A stretch of DNA of 27,852 nucleotides from Phycisphaerales bacterium UBA6054 (GTDB taxonomy: Bacteria; Planctomycetota; Phycisphaerae; Phycisphaerales; UBA1924), in the NCBI GenBank assembly GCA_002429045.1, contig DIYM01000052.1, positions 1 through 27,852 of the forward strand. The letters are read 5' to 3'. Below, one piece after another: positions 7,865-15,866 of this stretch. The notes below the pieces were generated by a model. The model searched no databases. It saw nothing but the letters and a program-made list of their open reading frames with translations, and had not been told where the DNA came from. Each line of letters begins with the position of its first letter. Position 1 is the first letter of the stretch. Position numbers and translations under genes: made by a program.

Positions 7865-7992
7865 TGGTACTTCTCTCTCGGGGTCCGTGCGCCGGTTGGT
7901 GTGCGGTTCTCCGGGCGGCATCCGGGTCGCTTGTCACGATCTGTTCCCGGTGCCGGGGTCACGCACGGAACGCCGGCTTTGGAATCCCGCCT

Positions 7993-9000
7993 GTGGAAAA
8001 CCTGATCAGCCCGATCATCCTCTATACGTTCTGCGTGCTTGGGTCGGCCGGCTTTGCGCTGGCGCTGCCGCGACGCGGATCCAAGCTCGTCCCGCTGGGC
8101 ATGATCCTGCTGGGCAGCGCGTTCGGCATGGTCGCGGTCTCGTTCATCTGGCGGGCCGACCGGTTTGCCGATGAGCACATCAACGGCGGCGGGGGGCCCG
8201 GGCTGTTCTTTTACGTGTTCGCCGCGATAGCCCTTGGGGCATCGATCCGGGTGATCACCCACCCCCGCCCGGTGTACTCGGCGTTGTACTTCATCATGAC
8301 GATCATCGCGTCCTGCGGGATGTACGTCCTGCTGGGCGCCGAGTTCGTCGCGTTCGCGTTGGTGATCATCTACGCGGGCGCGATCCTGATCACGTACCTG
8401 TTCGTGATTATGCTGGCGACCCAGGCCCCGACCGGGGGGCAGGAGGGCATGCTCGACGAGACCGACGCGGTCGCCCGCGAGCCGGTCGTTGGCTCGGTCC
8501 TCGGCTTCGTGCTTATGGGCCTGATCTCCGTGATGATGCTCGGCGGGATCGATTCGGTGCGCCCCGGCGCGTCGGACTTCGAGCCGGACGCGGTGCTCGC
8601 CAACCTGCCCGGCAAGGTCGACAAGGTGCTCGCCCGCGAGGACCTGATCGCGGAGAACGAGCGTGTGCTCCGCGCCGAAGACGGCGGCGGCGTGCTGGAC
8701 GCCTCGGCCCGCACGATCACGATCGAGAACACCGAGCTGGGCACGACCCGCGTGATCGGGAGCGACAACTGGCCCGACGAACTCGTCGCCGGCAACCTGG
8801 ACCGGCTCGGGTGGAATCTGCTGCACGACCATCCGATGACGATCGAGATCGCCGGTGTGATCCTCTTGATGGCGATGCTGGGGGCGACCGTGCTGGCACG
8901 CAAGCACGTGGAACTCGAAGAGGCTTTGAAGGCCGAGCAGGCCAAGCGGCTCGGTGAGACGACCCTCAAACAGCAGCAGCCGTCTGGGGGTGCCGCGTGA
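7993..9000 (+). CDS. nuoJ: NADH-quinone oxidoreductase subunit J, enlarged
   Basis: 335 residues from the GTG at 7993; the frame is open much further upstream, but that sequence is antisense to pgsA and pgpA and shows no family similarity. The core is unmistakable: RPVYSALYFIMTIIASCGMY then LLGAEFVAFALVIIYAGAIL and TYLFVIMLAT, which match the NuoJ TM2-TM3 signature including the pi-bulge YAGAI region, and IEIAGVILLMAMLGATVLAR is the last helix. Typical NuoJ is about 165-200 residues. The surplus is two extra hydrophobic segments at the N-terminus (about 3-22 and 30-50), an acidic insert at about 185-262 between TM4 and TM5, and a charged tail of about 30 residues. It is the first gene of a five-gene block and shares a GTGA overlap with nuoK. 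Confidence 0.9.
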   Translation: MENLISPIILYTFCVLGSAGFALALPRRGSKLVPLGMILLGSAFGMVAVSFIWRADRFADEHINGGGGPGLFFYVFAAIALGASIRVITHPRPVYSALYFIMTIIASCGMYVLLGAEFVAFALVIIYAGAILITYLFVIMLATQAPTGGQEGMLDETDAVAREPVVGSVLGFVLMGLISVMMLGGIDSVRPGASDFEPDAVLANLPGKVDKVLAREDLIAENERVLRAEDGGGVLDASARTITIENTELGTTRVIGSDNWPDELVAGNLDRLGWNLLHDHPMTIEIAGVILLMAMLGATVLARKHVELEEALKAEQAKRLGETTLKQQQPSGGAA

Positions 9001-9356
9001 GCGATCCTGTGACTCCCATGCTGACGGCGGGCGTTTCCGAGTACGGGCTGCCGGCTTCGGTGCTGGCGCCGTACCTGTTCGTGTCGGCCGCGATGTTCGT
9101 GATCGGGCTGATCGGGTTCCTGACCCGCAAGAACCTGATCATCATGTTCCTGTGCACCGAGCTGATGTTCCAGGCGGCGGGGTTGGCCCTGATCGCGTTC
9201 GGGCGGCATCACCTCGGCGAGGACGGCCAGACCTTCGTGATCTTTGTCCTGTGCGTCGCGGCGGCGGAAGCCGCGATGGCGCTCGCGTTGGTGGTGCTGC
9301 TCTTCCGTCGGCGTGAGACGCTGTCGGCCGAAGCGTGGAAGGAGCTGAACGGGTGA
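8997..9356 (+). CDS. nuoK: NADH-quinone oxidoreductase subunit K
   Basis: 119 residues, a three-helix antiporter-like (MrpC-type) subunit of the complex I membrane arm. FVIGLIGFLTRKNLIIMFLC is helix 1 with the loop, and FVIFVLCVAAAEAAMALALV is helix 3. The two membrane glutamates of the proton path are present at Glu55 (CTELMF) and Glu91 (AAAEAA), 36 residues apart exactly as Glu36 and Glu72 in E. coli NuoK; the protein is thus about 19 residues longer at the N-terminus. The GTG start overlaps the nuoJ stop by four bases, implying translational coupling. Confidence 0.95.
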   Translation: MSDPVTPMLTAGVSEYGLPASVLAPYLFVSAAMFVIGLIGFLTRKNLIIMFLCTELMFQAAGLALIAFGRHHLGEDGQTFVIFVLCVAAAEAAMALALVVLLFRRRETLSAEAWKELNG

Positions 9357-11641
9357 TCGCCCAAACGCTTTCGGGAACCTTCCTCCAGCCCACGCTCGCG
9401 ATGGCGCCGGATGTCCCCGCCGGTATCGGCACGGGCCCGAAGTGGGTCCTGCTGATCCCGTTCCTGGCGGCGCTGGCCGCGTGCCTGAACGGCGTCTACG
9501 CGGCGATGGGCAACAAGACCCGTCTGCCCGCGTGGACCACGGTCGCCCTGCTCGCGGTCTCGTTCTTCGCCACGCTCGCGATGGCGATGGGCTTCGACGG
9601 GAACGCGTACACCGTCAAGGCGTTCGACTGGATCCAGGTCCACGGCGAGTCGGCGAGCTTCATCGCCAACTTCTCGTTCTACGTCGACACGCTCACGATC
9701 TACTGGATGCTGTTCGTGACCGGGCTGGCGACGCTGATCGCGTTGTACGCCAGCGAGTACATGAACCACGATCTGGGCGTGAGTTACTGCCGGTTCTTCG
9801 CGGCGTTCGGGCTGTTCGTGTTCTCGATGGCCTGCCTGGTCATGGGCGACAACCTCGTCATGCTCTACCTGGGCTGGGAGGGCGTGGGCCTCTGCTCGTA
9901 CCTGCTGATCGGGTACTTCTACAAGAAGCCGGAAGCCGTGGCGGCCGCCAAGAAGGCGTTCATCGTCAACCGCGTGGGCGACCTCGGGCTGGCGCTCGGG
10001 CTGTATCTCGCGTACGTGCATTTCGGCACGGTCGAGTACAGCGTGCTGTTCAGCGACGAGAAGCTGCTGGCGTACGTCGAGGCGGCCAAGGTCGGCGCGT
10101 TCGACCAGATCCCGGCGATGGCCCAGTGGATCGCGCTGCTCCTGATGGTCGGCGCGTTCGGCAAATCGGCCCAGTTCCCGCTGTACGTCTGGCTGCCCGA
10201 CGCGATGGAGGGCCCGACCCCCGTGTCGGCGCTCATCCACGCCGCGACGATGGTGACCGCGGGCGTGTACCTGATCGCCCGGTTCTACCCGGTGTTCCTG
10301 ATCAGCGAGCACGCGCTGCCGATCGTGGCCTGGATCGGCACGATCACGGCGTTCCTTGCCGCGACGATCGGCATGGCCCAGTTCGATATCAAGCGCATCA
10401 TGGCGTATTCGACGGTGTCGCAGTTGGGCTACATGTTTGCCGGTCTGGGCGTGCTGACGCCGACGGGCGGCGCGTACCACGTGCTGACCCACGCGTTCTT
10501 CAAGGCGCTGCTGTTCCTGTGCTGCGGCGCGGTGATGCACGGCTTCGCGGGCCAGCTCGACCTGCGGAAGCTCTCGGGCATCCGGCGTGTGCCCGGCTGG
10601 GGCATCGTGTCACTGGGCATGCTGGTCGGGTGCCTGAACCTGGCCGGCGTGCCGTTCACTGCGGGCTATTTCTCGAAGGACACGATCCTGGCCGAGGCGT
10701 TCGTGACGCCCGGCGCGTCGATGATCGGATGGATCCTGCTGCTCACCGCGGGCATGACGGCGTACTACACGTTCCGCGTCTTCTTCCGCGTGTTCGTGGG
10801 GCCGACGCACTACGAAGCCGGCGACGACCACCACGACCACGACGATGATCACGCCCACGGGGAAGAGCACCACCACGACGCCGGCGAGCACGGCGATCAC
10901 CATGCCGACGGCTTCCACCCGCACGCGCCCGGATGGGCGATCAACACCGTGCTCGCGGTCTTGACCGTCGCGTCGCTCGCGGCGACCGGTTTGTACTTCG
11001 TGGGCGGCAGCAAGGATCTGGGCTACAAGACCAAGCACTACGCAGACACGATGGTGTCCGCCTCGACCGCGAGCTACCACTCGCCGTACTCGGCCCACGC
11101 CTTCCACGACGACCATCACGGGGATGATGACCACTCCGGCGACCACGCGGATGACGCCCACAAAGCGCTCGCCGGCGTCGGCCCTCGCGGCGCGATCGAC
11201 GAGCCTTTGATGCTCTTCGGCAAGGACCCGCACAAGGTGATGTACTACGTCTCCGGCATCGTCGGGGCGATCGGCATCGCGTTGGCGTGGGTCTTCCACT
11301 ACGCCGGGCGCAAGACCGCGGGCGAATGCCGCATGGACGGGGTCGCGAGGCTGTTCGGCCCGATCCCGCGGTGGGCGGAGAACAAGTGGTACGTGGACGA
11401 GCTCTACGACGCGATCATCCGCATCCCGCTGCGGGTCGCGAGCCACCTGATGCACTGGTTCGACAAGCTGGTCGTGGACGGGCTGGTGAACCTGGCTGGC
11501 ATGATGCCGCGTGTGTTCGGTTGGTTCGTGCGTCCGTCGCAGTCGGGCGTGCTGCAGGGGTACGCCGCCGGCATGGTCGGCGGGGTCGCGATCCTGCTCG
11601 TGGTGATTGTGCTGGCCGTCCGGCTGGGGGGTGGCTCGTGA
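9353..11641 (+). CDS. nuoL: NADH-quinone oxidoreductase subunit L
   Basis: 762 residues from the GTG that overlaps the nuoK stop; family members are mostly 610-660. This is the distal antiporter-like proton-pumping subunit with the lateral helix. Signatures are LGWEGVGLCSYLLIGYFYKK with the key membrane Glu176, KKAFIVNRVGDLGLALGLY, PVSALIHAATMVTAGVYL (broken helix with the conserved His), and a C-terminus DELYDAIIRIPLRVASHLMH typical of the long amphipathic helix and anchor. Two His/Asp-rich loops add length: residues 491-524 (13 His) after the helix ending VFVGPTHYE, and 584-604 (6 His, 8 Asp). A short His-rich stretch at the first position is common in NuoL; the second cluster is less usual. 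An AAGGAG site lies upstream of the start inside nuoK. Confidence 0.95.
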   Translation: MIAQTLSGTFLQPTLAMAPDVPAGIGTGPKWVLLIPFLAALAACLNGVYAAMGNKTRLPAWTTVALLAVSFFATLAMAMGFDGNAYTVKAFDWIQVHGESASFIANFSFYVDTLTIYWMLFVTGLATLIALYASEYMNHDLGVSYCRFFAAFGLFVFSMACLVMGDNLVMLYLGWEGVGLCSYLLIGYFYKKPEAVAAAKKAFIVNRVGDLGLALGLYLAYVHFGTVEYSVLFSDEKLLAYVEAAKVGAFDQIPAMAQWIALLLMVGAFGKSAQFPLYVWLPDAMEGPTPVSALIHAATMVTAGVYLIARFYPVFLISEHALPIVAWIGTITAFLAATIGMAQFDIKRIMAYSTVSQLGYMFAGLGVLTPTGGAYHVLTHAFFKALLFLCCGAVMHGFAGQLDLRKLSGIRRVPGWGIVSLGMLVGCLNLAGVPFTAGYFSKDTILAEAFVTPGASMIGWILLLTAGMTAYYTFRVFFRVFVGPTHYEAGDDHHDHDDDHAHGEEHHHDAGEHGDHHADGFHPHAPGWAINTVLAVLTVASLAATGLYFVGGSKDLGYKTKHYADTMVSASTASYHSPYSAHAFHDDHHGDDDHSGDHADDAHKALAGVGPRGAIDEPLMLFGKDPHKVMYYVSGIVGAIGIALAWVFHYAGRKTAGECRMDGVARLFGPIPRWAENKWYVDELYDAIIRIPLRVASHLMHWFDKLVVDGLVNLAGMMPRVFGWFVRPSQSGVLQGYAAGMVGGVAILLVVIVLAVRLGGGS

Positions 11642-13284
11642 ACCCGATCTGGCTGATCCTGATGGTGCTTGTTCCGATCGCGGGCGCTCTGCTGGTCGCG
11701 TTCGGCAACGCCCGGAACGCGTACCGCGACGCGTTGTTCGCGTCGTTCGCGTCGCTCGTCCCCGCGTTGATGGCCTTGCTCGAGTTCGACTTCACCGACT
11801 CGGCGTCGTTCCAGGGGCTGTGGTCGGTCGGGTGGCTCGAGCCGCTCGGGCTCTCGCTCTCGATCGGCGTCGATTCGATCGCGCTGCTCCTGATCCTGCT
11901 GAGCGTCCTGCTCGGGCCGATCTGCGTGCTGGCGAGCAAGACCGCGATCACCGAGAACCGTCGTCTGTACTATTCGTGGCTGCTCGTGCTCCAGGCGGCG
12001 ATGGTGGGGGTCTTCGCGTCCCGCGACCTGATCCTCTTCTACATCTGCTTCGAGTTCACGCTGCTGCCGATGTTCGTGCTGATCCGCATGTTCGGCTCGA
12101 CGAATCGGGTCGCGGCGAGCACGAAGTTCTTCCTGTACACCTTCACCGGCTCGCTGGTCACGCTGGCGGGGCTCGTGTACGTGGTGTACTTTGCGGCCCA
12201 GCGGAACGGCGAGTGGTCGCTGGACATCGGCGTGCTGACGACCGCGGCCGCGTTCATGTCGCCGGGCGAGCAGGCGCTGGTGCTGGGGGCGATGCTGGCG
12301 GGGTTCGCCGTCAAGGTGCCGCTGTTCCCGGTCCACACGTGGCTCCCGCTGGCGCACACCGAGGCTCCCACGGCCGGGTCGGTCATCCTCGCGGGGGTCC
12401 TGCTCAAGCTCGGCACGTACGGGATCTACCGCTTCGCGATCCCGATGGCGCCGGTCGGCTTCGTCGAGTACGCGCCCACGATCGCGGTGCTCGCGGTGAT
12501 CGGCATTATCTATGCGGGCCTGATCTGCTGGATCCAGGACGACATCAAGAAGCTCGTCGCGTACTCGTCGGTCAGCCACCTCGGTTTCTGTGTGCTCGGG
12601 CTGACGGCGGTCAACGCGACCGGGCTGTCCGGGTCGGTGCTCTACATGCTCAGCCACGGGTTCTCGACCGGCGGGCTGTTCCTCATGATCGGCTTTATGT
12701 ACGAACGCTACCACACCCGCGACATGCGGCGTGTGGGCGGCTTGGCGAGCAAGATGCCGGTCTGGTCGTTCTTCATGGTGTTCTTCGCGATGGCGTCGGT
12801 CGGGTTGCCGGGCCTGAACGGCTTCCCGTCCGAGTTGCTGTGCCTGATCTCGGCGTTCCAGGCGGACGCGTCGTGGGTCGCGGCGGGCGAGCCCGGCGCC
12901 GCCGGTGTGACGCTCGGCCCGTGGTACGCGATCTTCGCCGGCACCGGCATGGTCATCGCCGCGATGTACCTCTTGATCATGGTCGGGCGGATCTGCTTCG
13001 GCCCGCTGACCGAGCCCGAAGGGCATCACGCGCACGACGTTCTCCCCGACGATCTGAACCTCCGTGAGATCATCACGCTCGTGCCCCTCGCGGCCGGCTG
13101 CCTGGTGTTCGGGCTCTTCCCCGGCCTGCTGCTGGACGCGATCCAGGAGCCGGTGAACCAGACGGTCCGTCTGGTCGAGAGCGCGCAGGAACTCGCGCTG
13201 CCCCGCCCCGGCGCCGGGCCCGAGACCGACGCGGGCGTGCTGATGATCCTCGACGAAGCCGGCGCGGAAGGGGCGAACCCGTGA
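11638..13284 (+). CDS. nuoM: NADH-quinone oxidoreductase subunit M
   Basis: 548 residues from the GTG at 11638, which overlaps the nuoL stop; an in-frame extension back to 11287 is antiporter-gene shadow. It is the middle antiporter-like proton-pumping subunit. LILFYICFEFTLLPMFVLIR holds the membrane Glu139 (equivalent to E. coli Glu144). The region at about residues 222-265, with KVPLFPVHTWLPLAHTEAPT then SVILAGVLLKLGTYG, is the hallmark of NuoM. A further conserved block is QDDIKKLVAYSSVSHLGFC. Length and about 14 hydrophobic segments agree with the family. The tail after the last helix is short and acidic. It shares a GTGA overlap with nuoN. Confidence 0.96.
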   Translation: MNPIWLILMVLVPIAGALLVAFGNARNAYRDALFASFASLVPALMALLEFDFTDSASFQGLWSVGWLEPLGLSLSIGVDSIALLLILLSVLLGPICVLASKTAITENRRLYYSWLLVLQAAMVGVFASRDLILFYICFEFTLLPMFVLIRMFGSTNRVAASTKFFLYTFTGSLVTLAGLVYVVYFAAQRNGEWSLDIGVLTTAAAFMSPGEQALVLGAMLAGFAVKVPLFPVHTWLPLAHTEAPTAGSVILAGVLLKLGTYGIYRFAIPMAPVGFVEYAPTIAVLAVIGIIYAGLICWIQDDIKKLVAYSSVSHLGFCVLGLTAVNATGLSGSVLYMLSHGFSTGGLFLMIGFMYERYHTRDMRRVGGLASKMPVWSFFMVFFAMASVGLPGLNGFPSELLCLISAFQADASWVAAGEPGAAGVTLGPWYAIFAGTGMVIAAMYLLIMVGRICFGPLTEPEGHHAHDVLPDDLNLREIITLVPLAAGCLVFGLFPGLLLDAIQEPVNQTVRLVESAQELALPRPGAGPETDAGVLMILDEAGAEGANP

Positions 13285-14846
13285 GCGAAAAACTCGCACT
13301 GATCTGGCCCGAGTTCCTGCTCTTCATGACCACCTGCGTGGTGATGCTCACCGGGCAGTGGCCCAACGCATCGGTCCGTCGCCTGACACCGTGGCTCTGC
13401 GCGATCGGTCTGATCGCCGCGGGCGGGGCCTCGATGATGGCGCCGCCCGGCGACGGCCTGTTCCCGGGCCTGATGGGTTACTCGAAACTGCTCACCGCGG
13501 GTATCGGGCTCATGATGCTCCCGCTCTTGGTCGGCACGGTCGATCGCAAGGTCGAGCGGCTCGCCGCCGAGGGCGTGCCGTTCCAGCCGATCCGCTCGAA
13601 CGGAGCCGAGTTCTATGCCTTCTTCCTGTTCAGCCTGACCGGGCTGATGCTGGTCTCGTCGGCGGACGACCTGATCTGGCTGTTCCTGGCGCTGGAGTTG
13701 ACAAGCCTCCCGACCTACATCATGGTCACGATCTCGACCCAGGGCACACGCTCGCAGGAAGCCGGCATCAAGTACTTCTTCCTGGGCGCCCTCGGGGCGG
13801 CGATCTTCCTGTACGGGTTCGCGTTGCTGTACGGGGCGGCGGGCAGCACCGACATCCCCGAGATCGCCGCGCACTTCCAGGCGAACGGCGTCGGTTCGAT
13901 CGGGCTGCTCGGCATCCTGATCTCACTGGTCGGCGTGGCGTTCAAGGTCGCCGCGGTCCCGATGCATTTCTACACGCCCGATGTGTACCAGGGAGCGGCG
14001 TCCCCGGTCAGCGCGATGCTCGCGTTCGTCCCGAAGGCGGCGGGCTTCCTGGCGATCTTCATGATCGCCGGCGTGGCGGGCTGGGGTGAGGACGGGCGTT
14101 TGCCCGCCGAGGTCGACGCCCTGCTCTGGATCATGGCGGCACTGACCATGACCGTGGGCAACGTGCTCGCGTTGCTGCAGTCCAGCGTCAAGCGGATGAT
14201 GGCGTACTCATCGGTCGCCCATTCGGGATACATGCTCGTCGGCGTGCTGGCGGGCCCGGGGATCGCCGGGGCGGATGCGCCGTTCTGGCAGAACGGGCTC
14301 GCCGCCGTGCTGTTCTACCTGCTCTGCTACGGGGTGATGAACCTCGGCGTGTTCGGTGTGCTCGCGTCGCTCGAGCGGCGCGGCGAGGAAGCCGACGAGA
14401 TCGACGACATCCGCGGGCTCTGCAAGACCGTCCCGCATCTGGGCTGGGTCATGGTGATCTGCTCGCTCAGCCTGCTGGGCTTCCCGCCCCTGCTCGGCTT
14501 CATCGGCAAGATCGGTCTGTTCACGGCCGGCGTGTCGAGCAACAACATCCCGCTCGTGCTGATCCTGGGCCTCAACTCGGCGATCGCCGCCTTCTACTAC
14601 CTGCGCCTCGTCGGCGCCGTGTACTTCGAGCCCGCGTCCGACACGGGTTTCCGCGCATCCCCGTACGGTTCCCGGCACTTCGCGAGCCTGCTCTCGGCGG
14701 CGGGAGTGATCCTGCTGCTCTTCGTCGGCAACGGCCTGATCAAGTCCGCCGACAACGCATCGAGGCCGGACTCACCGACCTCGGAGGCCGCCCCGCCCGA
14801 GACCGACTACCGCGCGGGTGACGACCTCCACGCCGGCCACGGCTGA
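13281..14846 (+). CDS. nuoN: NADH-quinone oxidoreductase subunit N
   Basis: 521 residues, the proximal antiporter-like subunit of complex I. Diagnostic segments are LFLALELTSLPTYIMVTIST with membrane Glu139, EAGIKYFFLGALGAAIFLYG, FKVAAVPMHFYTPDVYQGAA (NuoN-specific; NuoL and NuoM read WLP), and QSSVKRMMAYSSVAHSGYML. The hydrophilic C-terminus of about 30 residues is Pro/Asp-rich and ends in a His. GTG start with GGAAGGGG upstream, in a four-base overlap with the nuoM stop. It is the last gene of the block; the next gene, terC, has its own -10 box near the nuoN stop. Confidence 0.95.
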   Translation: MSEKLALIWPEFLLFMTTCVVMLTGQWPNASVRRLTPWLCAIGLIAAGGASMMAPPGDGLFPGLMGYSKLLTAGIGLMMLPLLVGTVDRKVERLAAEGVPFQPIRSNGAEFYAFFLFSLTGLMLVSSADDLIWLFLALELTSLPTYIMVTISTQGTRSQEAGIKYFFLGALGAAIFLYGFALLYGAAGSTDIPEIAAHFQANGVGSIGLLGILISLVGVAFKVAAVPMHFYTPDVYQGAASPVSAMLAFVPKAAGFLAIFMIAGVAGWGEDGRLPAEVDALLWIMAALTMTVGNVLALLQSSVKRMMAYSSVAHSGYMLVGVLAGPGIAGADAPFWQNGLAAVLFYLLCYGVMNLGVFGVLASLERRGEEADEIDDIRGLCKTVPHLGWVMVICSLSLLGFPPLLGFIGKIGLFTAGVSSNNIPLVLILGLNSAIAAFYYLRLVGAVYFEPASDTGFRASPYGSRHFASLLSAAGVILLLFVGNGLIKSADNASRPDSPTSEAAPPETDYRAGDDLHAGHG

Positions 14847-14886
14847 GGGCCCCCGAACGCCGCTGGTGACCGACCCCGATGTCTGG

Positions 14887-14892
14887 TACCGT
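14887..14892 (+). promoter_or_regulatory. -10 box of the TerC-family gene, leaderless geometry
   Basis: TACCGT ends six bases before the ATG at 14899, with no Shine-Dalgarno sequence in between. This placement favours the ATG at 14899 over the in-frame GTG at 14818, which would overlap nuoN. Confidence 0.5.
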
Positions 14893-14898
14893 GCGCGG

Positions 14899-15720
14899 AT
14901 GCATGATGCGTTGATGCCGCTCCTGACGCTCGCTTCGGACGCGGGCGTCTCCGGCGCCCCGAACGAGATCGCGTTCTTTTCGGCCGCGGGTGTGATGGCG
15001 CTGCTGACGCTGACGCTTCTCGAGGTCGTGCTCGGCATCGACAACGTCGTGTTCATCGCGATCCTCACCGGGCGGCTCCCCGAGGAACAGCAGGCGAAGG
15101 CGAGGACCATCGGGCTGTTGCTCGCGATGGTCATGCGTTTGGCGTTGCTGGGCGTGGCGTTCTGGATCATGCAACTCAGCGAGCCGTTCGCGACCGTGAA
15201 TCTGTACGTCACGACGATCGATCTGTCCGGCAAGTCGCTGATCCTGCTGGTTGGCGGGATGTTCCTTATCGGGAAGGCAACGCTCGAGATCCATCACATG
15301 GTCGAGGACGGCGGGGCTCACAAGAGAGACCCCAACGCCCGCCCCGGGCTCAAGAAGCAGGCCGCCACGATGGGCGGCGTGCTGACGCAGGTGCTGGTTC
15401 TCGATCTGGTGTTCTCGATCGATTCGGTCATCACCGCTGTGGGGATGACCACGAACTACGCGATCATGGCGACCGCCGTGTGTATTGCGATCGGCGTGAT
15501 GCTGGCGTTCGCGGGCCCGGTGGGCAGTTTCGTGAACACCCACCCGACCATGAAGACGCTGGCGCTCGCATTCCTGATCCTGATCGGTGTGCTCCTCGTC
15601 GCCGAGGGCGCCGGGCAGCACCTGCCCCGCGGTTACATCTACTTCGCGATGGCGTTCGCGCTGGCGGTCGAGGTGATCAACATGAAGTCCGGCCACCGGA
15701 GGTCCGGGACACCGGCTTGA
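14899..15720 (+). CDS. TerC-family integral membrane protein
   Basis: 273 residues with seven to eight hydrophobic segments. The two acidic membrane motifs that define TerC/Alx proteins are present: LEVVLGIDNVVFIAILTGRL at about 44-63 and LVLDLVFSIDSVITAVGM at about 167-184. GKSLILLVGGMFLIGKATLE is also typical. Relatives include Alx and MntX-like manganese exporters, the tellurite-resistance protein TerC, and proteins proposed to help metallate exported proteins; the likely role is metal (Mn) efflux or metallation at the membrane, inferred from family only. No other ter genes are nearby. The start was chosen because the preceding sequence lacks hydrophobic or family character and a -10 box sits just upstream. 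Confidence 0.88.
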   Translation: MHDALMPLLTLASDAGVSGAPNEIAFFSAAGVMALLTLTLLEVVLGIDNVVFIAILTGRLPEEQQAKARTIGLLLAMVMRLALLGVAFWIMQLSEPFATVNLYVTTIDLSGKSLILLVGGMFLIGKATLEIHHMVEDGGAHKRDPNARPGLKKQAATMGGVLTQVLVLDLVFSIDSVITAVGMTTNYAIMATAVCIAIGVMLAFAGPVGSFVNTHPTMKTLALAFLILIGVLLVAEGAGQHLPRGYIYFAMAFALAVEVINMKSGHRRSGTPA

Positions 15721-15852
15721 TCGTCGGTACCGGGAGATCTTGATCGGGTTTTGTTCATTGCCGTGTCTTCACCGCGCGATGTTCAGGTTGGGTAAAGACC
15801 CCAATCGTGTCCGTATGAGAAACCACTTGCATCTTGCCCAAAGTCAAGGGCG

Positions 15853-15858
15853 TAGGGT
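15853..15858 (+). promoter_or_regulatory. -10-like box of the PAS-LuxR gene
   Basis: TAGGGT ends eight bases before the ATG at 15867; no Shine-Dalgarno sequence is present. Immediately upstream GCCC (15836-15839) and GGGC (15848-15851) form a small inverted repeat with an 8-nt centre that could be an operator. Confidence 0.33.
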
Positions 15859-15866
15859 GTTCCACT

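Noticed and set aside
6892..7992. Open frame extending nuoJ 1.1 kb upstream
   Set aside because: It is antisense to pgsA and pgpA, has Arg/Asp-rich low-quality translation, and lacks any NuoJ similarity before 7993.
11404..13299. 631-codon minus-strand open frame opposite nuoM
   Set aside because: Antisense shadow: charged, His/Arg/Gln-rich translation with no domain, opposite an unmistakable NuoM.
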